DNA of 64,000 nucleotides from Bradyrhizobium daqingense (GCF_021044685.1 NZ_CP088014.1:7612001-7676000); one strand, 5' to 3'; positions 1 through 11,079 are shown, counted from the first letter of the stretch. Notes: generated from the sequence alone by a model not told the origin. Translations and numbers: made by a program.

Positions 1-1120
1 TTCTCTCGCGGCTGCTGGTGGGGCGAGCGCAGTCATTGCCTGTTTTGCGGGCTGAACGGCGGATCGATGACCTACCGCCAGAAGCCCGCGGGGCAGGCCG
101 CAGCGGAGATGATTGAGATGTCGGCGCGCTACGGCTCGTCGCGCATCGAAGCTGTAGACAATATTATGGCCATTGACTACCTTGAAAAGGCGCTCCCTCA
201 CCTCACCGCGCTACCCGAGAAGCTCGCGATCTTCTTTGAGGTCAAAGCCAACCTGAAGCGCCACGAAGTGGAAAAGCTGGCTGCCGCCGGCGTCCGCTGG
301 ATTCAACCGGGTATTGAGAGCCTGGATACTCGTGTTTTGAAGCTGATGCGCAAAGGAACGACCTCAGCGCACAATGTTCAGCTGTTGAAGTGGTGCCGTC
401 AGTACGGCGTGCGGGTCAGTTGGAGTTTATTGTGGGGCTTTCCCGGCGAGTGTGATGCATGGTATGCGGAAATGGCCTCTTGGTTGCCGTTGCTGCATCA
501 TCTGCAGCCGGGACCTGCGGTACGCTTGCGATACCAGCGCTACAGCCCCTATCATTACACAGCTGAGAAACATGGACTGAAGCTGCTCCCGGCCGCCCCC
601 TATCGCTACGTGTATCCGCTGTCGGAGCGCGATCTCTCGGAACAGGTATACTACTTCGAAGACAGCGAAGACCACGATGTCGGCGGCCATTTCAAACCGC
701 CCGGGGCTAAATGCCGTCGCCAAGGGCATCGATGCCTGGCTGAAAGCCTGGAGGGGGCCGACTTTCTCTATGCTGTCGATGCAGGACAACGGCGACGAAA
801 TCATAGTCGAGGACACGCGAGCCATAGCAATCGAGCGCGAACACCGCGTCAGAGGCCTCGAGCGAGAAATTCTTCTGGCCGCGGACGAAGGCTCGCCTGA
901 AACTCGCCTGTGCGATCGGCCGGGCGCGGCGAATGTAATGCAGGGCGAGATTGATGAGGCGATAGCTAACATGATCGCCCGCAAACTGATCGTACGGCTT
1001 GACGCGCGGCTGGTTGGGCTCGCGTTATGGCATCCATATACGCCAATCCTTCCCCTGACTGCGTTCCCTGGTGGCTATCTCGACCGACGCTCCACGCCAG
1101 TGGCCCTCCCGCGCGAATAA
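1..1120 (+). pseudogene. RiPP maturation radical SAM protein (rSAM_ocin_1-like), 3' part, frameshifted
   Basis: The gene enters from the left edge in frame 1. Residues 5-17 carry a Cys cluster spaced CX7CX2C (CWWGERSHCLFCG), the hallmark of the B12-type RiPP maturation radical SAM protein 1 family, which modifies ribosomal peptides. The N-terminal cobalamin-binding half would lie outside the window. Frame 1 is family-like up to about base 670 (YFEDSEDHD). Family-like sequence then resumes in frame 2 (RPGLNAVAKGIDAWL, then a region resembling the usual TMRDDGD stretch) and ends at 1120. A frameshift therefore lies between about 663 and 695. No precursor peptide gene is evident downstream. The family assignment is fairly sure. 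Whether the frameshift is biological or a sequencing error cannot be told here. Confidence 0.75.
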
Positions 1121-2044
1121 GGAAAACTGCGGTGTGCACTTCGCAGGGCCACACCCCTCGCCTGTCTCCTTTGCTTGGCGCTCGCGCCAGCCTTGTCATT
1201 TTTTTCGCCCGCGTCGTTGAGCACAATCAACGGCGTCGAGCCCAAAGCTCCAACATATATGGTTTGAGATATTTGGCCGAAGCGGCGGCGATAATCGCGC
1301 CAACCCTAGTGGAGCCGATGAAGTTTATGCGGCGTTCGTTCCGCATTAGATAGCTTAAATATGCGCTACGAACTGCATCGCTCGATTTTCGTAGACTACT
1401 TCATCGGGCGAAAAGGAGAAACCGCATCGAACTTCAACTGTTTGACACAGGTTGCAGCTGCCAAAGCGTCGTGTAGTTTATCGGTTCGATCATCGGCTGT
1501 AATCGATCCAACTGCTTCGCCGCGTCCAGATCGACACATAGACTTACATTCGTGAGCGACGATGTCGTCACGACTGCACCATCATAAAATGCAGGCAACC
1601 CGCGCATCGTTTCGATGCCGGGGCGAATCCCCTTATCGTCCTCGATCATCATTTGCCGCATTTCCAAATTTATCCGGCGGACATCGAAGAATAGAGCCCC
1701 TCACGATTCACTGCATCTCCCTTAAGCTGTAAAACGATATGATGAACCGGTCCACGATTGCTATGCCGACGCGTAGGGTCAGGGCCTCGCTCGGCCGCGA
1801 AGCTTCTCGTCGGGCTGGTCAACGCTGGATTTGGAGTGCCTGTCAGGTTCCATGGCTCGATTGTTCTGATCCTCACCAGTTGTCCGTGAACAAGCCTCCA
1901 AGCACTTGATTGAGAGTCTGTTTTCCGGTTGCGGCGGCATTTGAGATTGCAGGGGATTGGGGCTTCACAGCAAAAACCTGCAATTTCGATTTTGGATTTC
2001 CCTGCCGCTGCGAACCGTGATTCTGTGCTGCATCGGAGGGACCG
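1121..2044. other. no recognisable gene
   Basis: I see no convincing gene here. A minus-strand reading frame at 1434-1667 (77 codons, with a stretch DDKGIRPGIETMRGLPAFYDG) may be a gene scrap, but I do not recognise it and it has no good ribosome binding site. The last 130 bases are probably the left end of the IS5-family element that follows. Confidence 0.3.
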
Positions 2045-3377
2045 ATGCGACCAAAGAAGCACAGGACGACAGGCTCGAACGATCTGTTCCGGTCCCGGCT
2101 GGACCAGATCATCAACATGCGACACGAGCTGGTTCTGCTCGCCGGCAGGGTCGATTGGGACTGGATCGACGGCGAGATCGCGCCGCTCTACAGCGACAAC
2201 GGCAGGCCGGGTATCGCGACCCGCTTCATGATCGGATTGCTGCTGCTCAAGCACATCTACGAGGGGGTGTGCGAGCGCTGGGTCCACGATCCGTACTTCC
2301 AGTTCTTCACCGGCGAAGAGTTTTTCCAGCACGTTTTCCCGCATGAGCGCTCAGACCTGAGCCACTGGCGCAAGCGGCTCGGCGACAAGCTGGAGCGGTT
2401 GTTGGCCGAGAGCCTTCGCGTGGCGCACGCGAGCGGTGCGTTGCGCAGCCAGGACCTCAAGCGGGTCACGGTCGACACGACCGTCCAACCGAAGGCCATC
2501 AGCTTCCCGACCGACGCCAAGCTGCTGCATGCAGCGATCCGCGGGTTGAACCGCCTGGCGAGGAAGCACGGGGTCAGGCTCCGGCAATCCTATGTTCGCG
2601 TGGCCAAAAGCGCGGCGATGATGGCGGGCCGCTACGCTCATGCCAAACAATTCAACCGGCATCAGCGACAGCTGCGCATCCTGCGCAGCCGGCTGGGCCG
2701 GATCATCCGCGACATTCGCCGCAAGACCGAGGGCCAGGCCGCATTGGAGGGGGCATTCGCCCTGCCGCTGAGCCGAGCCACCCAGATCGGCTCGCAGCAG
2801 CAGCGCCAGCGCGGCTGGAAGTTGTATTCCTTCCATGCTCCGGAGGTCGAGTGCATCGGCAAGGGCAAGGCCGCCGCCCTATGAGTTCGGCGTGAAGGCC
2901 TCCATCGTCACCAACAACCAAAGAGCTCCGGGCGGCTTGTTCGTGCTCCACGCCTGCTCGCTGCCGGACAACCCCTACGACGGTCACACCCTTCGCAACG
3001 TCATCGAGCGCACCGAGAGCCTCACCGGCTGCCCGATCGAACGGGCCTATGTCGACAAGGGATATCGCGGCCACGACACACAAAATCCCCGCCGCGTCTT
3101 CATCTCGGGCCAGAAGCGCGGCGTCTTCGGCGTCATCAAGCGCGAGCTACGCCGCCGTTCCGCCATCGAGCCCATCATCGGACACATGAAGAACGAAGGT
3201 CACCTTGGCCGCTGCTATCTCAAAGGCCGCGCCGGAGATGCCGCTAACGTTCTCCTCTCGGCCGTTGGCCACAACCTCCGCCGTGTCCTGGCTTGGCTCA
3301 GAGACCTTTTGTCCCTCTTCCTGCTCTCACTCTGGCCAACGCTCAACTGTCCAGTTCAGCCCAATTCGGCTTATTAA
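2045..3377 (+). pseudogene. IS5-family transposase, frameshifted
   Basis: A transposase of about 440 residues is read in two frames. The N-terminal part starts at 2045 (MRPKKHRTTG) and runs to a stop at about 2884. The C-terminal part (YEFGVKASIVTNN to IEPIIGHMKNEGHLGR) is in the next frame and ends at 3377. The switch lies near 2870 in a GC-rich repeat. The DDE residues are visible as TVDTT (first Asp), DKGY (second) and the Glu in IEPIIGHMK. Compared with what I remember of this family, a short stretch after KHIY appears deleted in frame (KHIYEGVCERW). Terminal inverted repeats could not be fixed with confidence. Confidence 0.8.
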
Positions 3378-3753
3378 CGATCGACTCACCACGCTCATTG
3401 GAGAACGTAGAGGTTTCTCAACCTCCGAGCTAAGCTCGGATCCTCCGCGCGAGCTACGGAGGGTTCAGTTCGAGAAGCTGATTGACGCGCTCGAAAACAA
3501 CAGCCCGGCGAAATCGACACTCACCTTTGCAATTTACCGGCCGAGCCAAGAGCCGCTTCGAAGGCATTGCGTTGGTCAAGTGTCCAGAGATCTCAGAATG
3601 GGGCGCTAGCTTCCGAGAAGCTGACGAGCCTCGGCCCAATGCTTGGTTCGATGTTGAGAACGCCGTCGAGTTTTAACCGGCAGGGGTGCTAGCGGCAGCA
3701 ACAGCTGAACGGTGAATGTCCCGTATGATCTTCCCCCAAAAAATTAGACGGGT
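3378..3753. other. no recognisable gene
   Basis: This is the spacer between two IS remnants. Short open frames on both strands (for example 3482-3676 plus) have no recognisable motifs. I see nothing that I can support as a gene. Confidence 0.3.
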
Positions 3754-4289
3754 TTAGGCGACGTTTAGCTCCATCTCGATCGGGGCGATATATCCCACGG
3801 CGGAATGGAGCCTTGTTCGGTTATAGAAGCCCTCGATGAAGGCGAAGATATCACGCTGGGCGTCGGCGCGGGTCTTGTAGTTGCGATGATGAACGAGTTC
3901 GGTCTTCAAGGTATGGAAGAAGCTATTGCGCCTCCAATAAGCTGACGGCCGCTGCCCTCCCGGCCGCAGAGAATAGCACAAGGCTGTTTCTAACCCGCGC
4001 AGCGTGCAACGGCTCTGGACAGTTTTTTAAAATGTCGCGCTCGTTCGGTCTCCTGGCGCAGCCGGGCGATCTCCGAAGCCTGGTCCGCCGACATCGGCGT
4101 CACCTGCGTGGTGGGGCGCCACCTCGCCGATGCCGGCTCCTGCCGGAGCTTGTCGACCCAGCGCCGCAGCACCGAGTCGCGCAGACCGAGCTCCTTGGCC
4201 ACCGACGTGACCGTGCGACGGCTGGACACCACCAACTCGACGGCCTGGCGCTTGTACTCCTCGGTAAATGACCGACGTTGACGTTCCAT
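3754..4289 (-). pseudogene. IS3-family element remnant (OrfA plus OrfB tail)
   Basis: The OrfA start at 4289 (MERQRRSFTEEYKRQAVELV) is a typical IS3 HTH protein. It loses its proper C-terminus near 4020. The following minus-strand sequence (about 3939 to 3754, NSFFHTLKTELVHHRNY to YNRTRLHSAVGYIAPIEME) is the last 60 residues of OrfB. Most of OrfB, including two of the three catalytic acidic residues, is deleted. It is a non-autonomous scar. Confidence 0.8.
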
Positions 4290-4494
4290 TCGACACCTCC
4301 GGGCTCAATGAGCCTACTACAGGTGTCCACTCATTCGGAGGAGGTTCAGCGCCTGTCCCAAAACTCCCAAAGAGTCATAGATGACTGTGCTTTTGCTTAC
4401 TAATGCTGAGAGACAAGCGAAATCGGAGGGCGCTCGTTCGAGTCGCCACGGCGTTGGACCTAAATGATGATAGCTCTTCGCGCAATCATGGCCC

Positions 4495-6812
4495 TTAATT
4501 GGGTTTCAGCAGCTCAATCGGTAGGGCGTTCCAGTTAGGTGGTATCTGCCCAAGAATATTGCGAACGAAGAAGTCCAGAAGCTTGAGCTCGCTATAATTG
4601 CCGGGCGCTCCGTGATCTGCACTGGGTACCACAAGCATGTCGAAGTATTTTCCTGCCTTGATGAGCCGATCAGCCATCTGGAAGGTAGAGGACGGATCGA
4701 CATTGCGGTCCATTTCGCCGACAACGAGCATCAACTTACCCTGTAGTCTGTGGGCGTTGTCGATGGCGGAGGACAGCGAATATTCGATACCAACCGGCCA
4801 ACCCATCCACTGTTCATTCCACCATATCTTGTCCATCCGGTTGTCGTAACAGCCGCTGTTAGCCACCGCCACCTTGTAAAAATCAGAATGGAAGAGCAGC
4901 GCGCTCACCGCGTTCTGCCCGCCGGCGGACCCGCCAAAAATGCCGACGTTCGAAATATCGTACCATGAATACTTCGCGCTCGCCGCCTTATGCCATAGAA
5001 TCCGATCGGGAAAGCCGGCGTCCTTTAAATTCTTCCAGGCAATGTCGTGGAACGCGCGCGAGCGATTGTTCGTACCCATTCCATCGATCTGAACGACGAT
5101 AAACCCCATTTGGGTGAGCGGCTCAACCAAGGCCGAGAACGACTTCGGAACGAAAGAACCCGTAGGGCCGGCATAGATGTTTTCCACCACCGGGTATCTC
5201 TTGTTTCGATCGAAGTTGAGGGGCTTGTGAATAACCCCCATATATCGGTCTCGCCGTCCCGGCCCTTGGCATGGAAGCTGAGGGGCGGCTGCCAGCCGGA
5301 GGCGATGAGTTCCGAGATATCGGCGCTCTCAACCTGCATCAGCTCGGCATTATCACTGGCGCGATACAGCGCCAAGCGCGGCGGGACATCGATGCGTGAC
5401 CACAGGTCGACATAGTAGCGGCCGTTAGGCGAAAACTCAATGTGATGGTTGGCCGGTTCAGGAGTGAGCGCGGTCAGTCCGTTCCCATCGAAGTCGACAC
5501 GGTAAGCATGGACAAAATAGGGATCTTCCCCTTTGTCCCTCCCGCTCGCACCAAACCAAATCTGGCGCTTGACCGGATCGACGTAGTAGACCGCGCGAAC
5601 CACCCAATCTCCTCTAGTGATCTGGTTTTTGAGCTCGCCGGTTCGGCCATCGAAGAGGTACAGATGCTCGTATCCATCGCGCTCGGACGCCCAGATGATC
5701 TCCTTTCCGTCCTCAACGTCGTAGCGGAAGAACTTTCCAGTTTTCTGCTGGTCCATCACCAGAGGCTGGTAATCGATGAAGGTAATGCTGCGCTCATCAA
5801 TCAGAGAGCGCACCTTACCCGCAGCAGCTTCCACCTCGACAAGTCGATAGAGTTGGTGCCCGCGCTGATTATACTCGAAGGTGAACCCGCGACCATCCTT
5901 CCACCACTTGATCGGCGAAAGGTGGTAGGGATTTGGAAAGGAAGCATTGTCGATTTCAATCTTGCTCTGCATGATGATGTCAAACAGCACCGGCTGGAGC
6001 AGCGGCAAGGCATCACCCGGCTTCGGATACGTCATCGTCGAATATCTAGGTTGAAGCTCGTCCGTCGGGGACGATTCGATGTAGTGGATCTGACGTTTGT
6101 GGCCTGGACGGATGCGGTAAGCCGCGAGGTGACGCGAATCTGGAGACCATCTTAGCGTCGAGAAAGCATAGTAGTTGCCTTCCGATCCGTCCCAGGTCAA
6201 AGGGATGTCCTGCAAGCCGTCCTCGCTGCGCAGGAAGATATTGTATTTTGTAGTATAGGCCAACCATTTGCCGTCAGGGGATATGCTTGTGTTCTCCGGA
6301 TCGTTCTCCGCGGGCGGAGTGGGGTCATAGCCCATCTGTTGATGGACGTCCGGGTGCATGGCATTGGCTGTGCAGCCATAGCTTACGAGGTCGCATGTCC
6401 ACCGGGTGTTGTCGATGTTGAAGGTGATCATGCGAGCATCGTCGGCCAGCTCGAAACGGTCGAACGGCAGATTGTCGGCCTTATAGTTCTCGAGGCTTGC
6501 CCTGGCCAGCGCCGCCGCGAGGCGGGTATGATCAAAAGCCGGCTGCTTTCCGCCAGTGGCAGCATCGACCTGCATGAACTGGTGCTTGCCTTGAGTCGTC
6601 CGTCGGTAGACGAACGCTTCGCCCTCTGCGAGCCAGAACGGAACGTCGGGCATATTGACAGTGAGCTGGTTATATTGAGCGCCGATCGTTAGCGCTCGCT
6701 CGTAATCGGACGGCACCAGCAGCGGCTTTGCAATGTTGTCGGCCGGAGCCTGCGCGGCTGCCAATCCCTGCTGACCCAGCAGCGCAAGCATGAAAGCGCC
6801 GAGCTTGTACAT
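4495..6812 (-). pseudogene. S9-family peptidase (dipeptidyl peptidase IV type), one-base frameshift
   Basis: The start at 6812 gives a signal-peptide-like N-terminus (MYKLGAFMLALLGQQGLAAA), so export to the periplasm is likely. A DPP-IV-type beta-propeller follows (residues about 60-480, with repeats such as WSPDSRHLAAYR and YEHLYLFDG). The alpha/beta hydrolase domain carries the full triad: Ser in GGSAGG, Asp in GEMDRNVDP, His in SADHGAPG. The propeller frame breaks at a run of five C (plus strand 5235-5239). One more base would join DIWG directly to VIHKPLNF. Everything else is open, so the lesion is a single-base deletion in a homopolymer: recent decay, slippage or sequencing error. Such enzymes remove dipeptides from peptides with a proline in position two. 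Confidence 0.85.
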
Positions 6813-7084
6813 GATCGTTCACTCGTCCTCGTTGTGTGGGGATAACGGAGGCTGGGGTTGACCTCACGAAATTGGCGCAGCTGCGTTCAGTGTCTCCTCC
6901 AAAGCCCAGCACTGACCCTTGCGCACAAAGCGTCCTAAACGTTGCACGCAAGTCTTGGGCCAGAATCAGGCTCCGATCTCCCAGACACCTGAGTGGGCGA
7001 CTGGGCGGCACGGTCTAAAGCTGTGATCACCGCTCTGGCCCCCGGCCAGGGATGCAGGGGTATGGACGACGTCGCCATAGATAG

Positions 7085-7272
7085 ATGGGCCTAGGGGTCA
7101 CTGAAGATGTCCGGCATAGCCGCCACCGCCGTGCACGCCAATATAATTCCCGGTCCAGCTCCACAGTGTCGGATGAAACCTTCACCGCTGGATCGAGATC
7201 CGCCGAATTCGCGCCACCGCAAGCGGCAAGCGTAACTGCTGCCGCGCCCCGTATAAGAACTCCAGGTCGCAT
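7085..7272 (-). pseudogene. Omp25/Omp31-type outer membrane beta-barrel, 5' fragment
   Basis: From ATG at 7272, after a GTGAGGTGAT leader, a signal-like N-terminus reads MRPGVLIRGAAAVTLAACGG. About 35 codons later a one-base shift gives WSWTGNYIGVHGGGGYAG, which matches the start of the mature barrel in the rhizobial Omp25/Omp31 family (usual form NWTGFYIG..GGGWG). A stop follows at once. The rest of the roughly 200-residue barrel is missing. I infer a decayed surface-protein gene; the motif is short, so confidence is moderate. Confidence 0.5.
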
Positions 7273-7573
7273 ATCACCTCACGAACAACACATGTGCGCG
7301 CCATCCGCAACGACGATCGATGTCGTGGCGTCGCTTCTACGCCCCTGGTGGTGAGCAGACTCCATGCCAGCGAAGCGATGCGCATTCCCGACGGCTTCCG
7401 ATAGCTATGTCGCTTACGCGACAAGGCTAGCGATTGTTGAGGCAAGCCGTATGTCTGACCTCGAACACACCAGAACGTCCTGCCGTAGCGGCCGATCAGC
7501 TTTGCGGGCTGCATCTCGGTCTTCGTCGGCCATGATGCAAGAAGGCCAAGGAAGAACGTGTGGGCGACGCATG

Positions 7574-8170
7574 GATGGCATCGTCAACTTAATCGACCGC
7601 CGAGACGAAGGAGGCGATTTTCAAAGGTCCGAGATTCGGCGATAGCGCTTGTCGCGGAGATTTCGCGCCAAGTCGCAAAGGCTCGTTCGCGCGAAGCACG
7701 ACGGAGGTCGGCGGCGACAGCTCCGAGATAGGGGATGCGGAAACGTTCGCGACCTGATCGTGAACTGACTAAAACCGTTGAGCCTGATGGGGCGCTTTGA
7801 AACGCTTCATGATCCGCTCGCGTCGCCGCGTCTGCCGATGAGAATTCTCGGCGCGATTGTTGAGAGTTTTGTGCGGGCGATGTCCGACGTGAAAGCCCAT
7901 GCTCGCCCTCGCAGCGCCGTACGAACGGAGCTTGTCCGTGATCATCACGCGCAGCGGCGTGCCGGCGGATTCAAGCGCTTCTTCATGAGCCGCTGCGCAG
8001 CGCGCGAGTCTCTTCGGGGCTGGATCAAGACGTCGAGAACGAAGCCATTCTGGTCGACAGCGCGCCAGAGCCAATGTTGTTCGCCCGCGATCGAAATAAC
8101 GACCTCGTCCAGATGCCATTTGTAACCGCGAGCGGAAGCGCGCTGGCGGATGCGATCGGAGAACGCCTTT
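7574..8170 (-). pseudogene. IS6-family transposase remnant, copy A
   Basis: The minus strand shows the C-terminal two thirds of an IS6-family DDE transposase: DEVVISIAGEQHWLWRAVDQ, PRVMITDKLRSYGAA and HKTLNNRAENSHRQTRRRERIMKRF. It is broken by frameshifts. The element's end carries GGCATCGTCAACTTAATCGA near 7578, which is shared with copies B (24890-25600) and C (31020-31600). The N-terminal third is absent; its place is taken by an IS3 fragment. Confidence 0.8.
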
Positions 8171-9093
8171 GCCATGGTCGGTGTTGTAAATCTCCGGCGT
8201 GCCGTACGTCGCCGCGCCTCGTCCAGAGCCGCCACGCAGAACGAGACGTCCATCGTATTCGACAGCCGCCACGCCAGAACCGCACGGCTCGCTCAGTCGA
8301 TGATGGCGACGAGATAGAGAAAGCCGCGGCCGATGGGCAGATACGTGATGTCGGCCGCCCACACCTGGTTCGGCCGGTCGATCGTTCATGTTGCGCAGCA
8401 GATCGGGACAGAGATCTTGTGGCCCGGCGCCGGCTTTGTCGTGTTCGGCTTCGGTCCCAGCGCGGCGATGCCCATCTTGCGCATCAACTGTTGCACGCGC
8501 TTGCGATTGACCGCAAGCCCCTCAGCCTCAGCATCGCGGTCATTCGCCGCGAGCCCAGGAATGGCCAGGCGGTGATCAGCTCGTCGATCCGCTGCATCAG
8601 GGCAAGGTCGTTGAATTGGCCGGCTGTAGCGGCCGGTAGACGCTAGAACGGGCGATGCCGAGCAACATGCATTGCCGACGGATCGACAGCGCCTGGTCGA
8701 CGCGCTCGAGCATTCCTCGACGGTCCGGCGTGCTCATCTTCCGGACCTCCGCGCTAAAAACTCGCGCTCGACCGTCAGTTTGTCCGATCTTGGCGTGCAG
8801 CTTCTCGATCTCGCGTTCGCGCGTTTCCTTCGCTCTCGCGCCCGACACCCACGTCAAAAGCCGGGCCGCCTGGTCCAGCAGCTGCTTCTTCCAAGCATAG
8901 ATCTGGTTCGGTGAACCTCATAGCGCTGGGCCAGATCGGCAGCCGTCGCCTGCTCCCGCACCGCTTCCAGTGCGATCTTTGCCTTCAACACCGCGTCGAT
9001 CTCCCGTCGCGTCTTCTTCGTCATCATGCCCTCCGTCGATCAAACGGAGCGGCCCTTTTCCAACCTGGCCTCTCGTCCCAAAACCGGGGTCCA
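8171..9093 (-). pseudogene. IS3-family transposase remnant fused to IS6 copy A
   Basis: From the end near 9093 (TGGACCCCGG) and ATG at 9027 the minus strand encodes OrfA (MTKKTRREIDAVLKAKIALE) and most of OrfB (PDRRGMLERVDQALSIRRQC, then frameshifted WAADITYLPIGRG). It runs as far as GTPEIYNTDHG, where the IS3 reading stops and the IS6 sequence KAFSDRIRQR begins. Several frameshifts are present. The first two catalytic Asp regions (DITYLP, NTD) are recognisable and the Glu region is lost. Confidence 0.8.
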
Positions 9094-9103
9094 TTTCAGG
9101 GCA

Positions 9104-9305
9104 CCATTCGCCGGGTCACGCGCAACGTCAAACGCCGGCGGGATGCCGGTATGACCTTGCGATGGGTCGCGGCCGGCATGATCGAGGCCAACAAGGGTTT
9201 CCGATGATTGAAGGCGCATAAGAAATCGTCGGTTCTGCGTGCGGCCCTTCAAGCTCACCACGATCGCATGACGATCAAGCCCGTTGCCCACGTCACGAGC
9301 GCGGC
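9104..9305 (+). pseudogene. IS256 (mutator) transposase, C-terminal scrap
   Basis: GTIRRVTRNVKRRRDAGMTL and RWVAAGMIEANKGFR, then (after a frame change at 9206) LKAHKKSSVLRAALQAH, form the C-terminal tail of an IS256-family transposase. The remainder of this gene is not adjacent. A different N-terminal scrap of the same family lies 1.8 kb downstream. Confidence 0.65.
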
Positions 9306-9794
9306 GCTCAACAGCGATCGGGACATCTCCCGCTACCTTCGCTCACGAAAGGTCGCGCAGCGGGCATTGATCGTTCTCACCCAACTCGGCGAGGTGCGGA
9401 ATGGCCCGTTTCAAGAACAGTGCCGAAAGTTCGGTGGTGATGCGAAAATCCAAAATTGCGTATTTCGCTCGCTATTTCTTTGAGCTTGTGAAAAACGGGC
9501 GCACTGCAAGGTAGGAGCAGCGGCACAGCTTTCGTCCGTTAGAATTGCTGGTCGTCCCACGACATGTTTCTCTCCTCGGGGGATTGCGAACGAAGATCGA
9601 GGGCGACTAGGCGAAGAGTCCACTTCTCGACGTCGCCCCCGCAACAAACCACCCAGCCCCCGACGGGCTGCCCACGCAGCGTGAGCATTGTGCGAATCGA
9701 TTTTCGTCCGGTGCGATCAGCTCCACATGTTTGCTAGGGAGCTGTCGCATTGCCTGGCCGAAAATGTTCCTGAACTGAGTTGTTGCCTCACGTA
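9306..9794. other. no recognisable gene
   Basis: There are short open frames on both strands and no recognisable domain. At about 9779-9793 the sequence TTGCCTCACGTAA equals the outer end of the ISNCY-like element found intact at 41789. It may be a solo end left by a lost copy. Confidence 0.3.
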
Positions 9795-9911
9795 ATTTTC
9801 TCTCCACCGCTGGTAGCGCCAGATCCGTCACCTTTGATTGTTCTCGCAGCGGCTCCAAGGCGATCTTTGCCTTCAGCGCTGCTTCGATTTTCCGTCTCGT
9901 TCTTCTTCATG
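9795..9911 (-). pseudogene. IS3-family OrfA, 5' fragment
   Basis: From ATG at 9911, allowing for one extra A near codon 4, the sequence reads TRRKIEAALKAKIALEPLRE and QSKVTDLA. This is the same OrfA family as the 8171-9093 remnant. The homology fades after about 40 codons. Confidence 0.55.
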
Positions 9912-10001
9912 GTCTCCGTTTATCAAAACAAAACGGCATCCGCACCATCTGAGCCGCCGGTCCAGAATCCGAGGCCACTTCACCTCACCGACCGTGGGTA
10001 C

Positions 10002-10739
10002 TCACCTCGATGTCAGGGTCCAATTATTGAAGTTGAAGTTCATCCCACCTGGAGAGGAGGTGATCTCAACGCCGTATTGGACGTTGCCGACGTTTATCTC
10101 CCCAAAGTACCCTTTAGACTTGATCCACTGCAGGACACTCTTGATATCCACCGTCCCACTGTTGGTCTTCGAAGTGCGCAGGAATGAGATGACCTTATGG
10201 TGATTTTCTCCTTGAAACACGTTCCAAGTCGCTCCGCCTACATCGACATTTGTGTAGATCGGTATCGCCGCCCCGGAAGAAGCGTACTTGTAAGAAATGG
10301 GCTTGACGTTGCCGCCACCATCGGGATTGCCGGTGTAATTCGTCCAGAGCATTATCTCATACTGATTTGAGCTATCCCAGATATCGTAGGCGACGTCCCA
10401 GGCGCCGCTAGTCGGAACTTCCTGATTGAAGTTCGAGATCAGAGTGTTGATCGAACTGAGCGGTTTGCCGACATTGAAACCCTCGTGGGGATAGCTCTTG
10501 ATGCCACCAGTATCAGGCTGGTTCGACCACACCCCCCACTGGTTGACAGCACTCACCGAGATAGTCTGGGGTCCTGCGCCCCTGCCCCATACGTCGTTGT
10601 TCCAACTGTAGCCATCGATTGAAAAGCTCCCGTATTGAGCGCTCGAACTCCATATCGGAGCTTTTGCCGATATTGGCACAAGCGCAACACTGGCCGCACT
10701 CAGGGCCGCAAACACCTTTAGCTTTGACACGCTCGCCAT
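10002..10739 (-). CDS. secreted GH12 endoglucanase (cellulase)
   Basis: The product is 245 residues. I chose the ATG at 10739, preceded by TTGGAGATTGAGA, over an upstream ATG at 10793, because it gives a clean signal peptide (MASVSKLKVFAALSAASVAL, cleavage likely after AKA at 27). The mature domain fits glycoside hydrolase family 12. The nucleophile is Glu128 in YEIMLW and the acid/base is Glu225 in GVEITSS, with conserved tryptophans and Gly-rich loops between. It should cut beta-1,4-glucan outside the cell, for example plant cell wall cellulose or xyloglucan during infection. A related TtsI-controlled cellulase (GunA2) is known from the Bradyrhizobium symbiosis island, and a tts-like box lies upstream here. 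The gene stands alone between IS scars and has no internal defect. Confidence 0.9.
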   Translation of the reverse strand: MASVSKLKVFAALSAASVALVPISAKAPIWSSSAQYGSFSIDGYSWNNDVWGRGAGPQTISVSAVNQWGVWSNQPDTGGIKSYPHEGFNVGKPLSSINTLISNFNQEVPTSGAWDVAYDIWDSSNQYEIMLWTNYTGNPDGGGNVKPISYKYASSGAAIPIYTNVDVGGATWNVFQGENHHKVISFLRTSKTNSGTVDIKSVLQWIKSKGYFGEINVGNVQYGVEITSSPGGMNFNFNNWTLTSR

Positions 10740-10828
10740 TCTCAATCTCCAACCTGACCTTTGCCCGCTCGCCCCTCGCAAGAGTTGGGCCATTATGCGC
10801 AGAGCCAGACGTGCTATTTTTCTCGCGC

Positions 10829-10856
10829 TCCGGGTTGCGTTCCCGACAGGCTGGCG
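10829..10856 (-). promoter_or_regulatory. candidate tts box upstream of GH12 gene
   Basis: On the minus strand the sequence GCCAGCCTGTCGGGAACG resembles the TtsI-binding tts box (GTCAGCTTGTCGAAAGC as I remember it), with the CAGC and TGTCG blocks kept in spacing. It lies about 95 bases before the GH12 start, a usual distance. Several mismatches make this a candidate only. Confidence 0.5.
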
Positions 10857-11079
10857 GATTTCAGACAGGGTCCCGCCGCAGGATTGGTTGGAATTGAAAG
10901 CGGCGTAGTCTCTGAGGTGATCAACCTCGAATCATCCGCCGTTTGGAGCGCCGGATCGGAGACCATGCCATGACCAGCAATGTCACAAAGATGCATTTCC
11001 CCGCCGTGTGAAAGAGAGACGGCTCCGCAGCTTTTCGAAATTGGTTCGATCCGGTTGAAACGGCGGTGCGGAAACCAAC

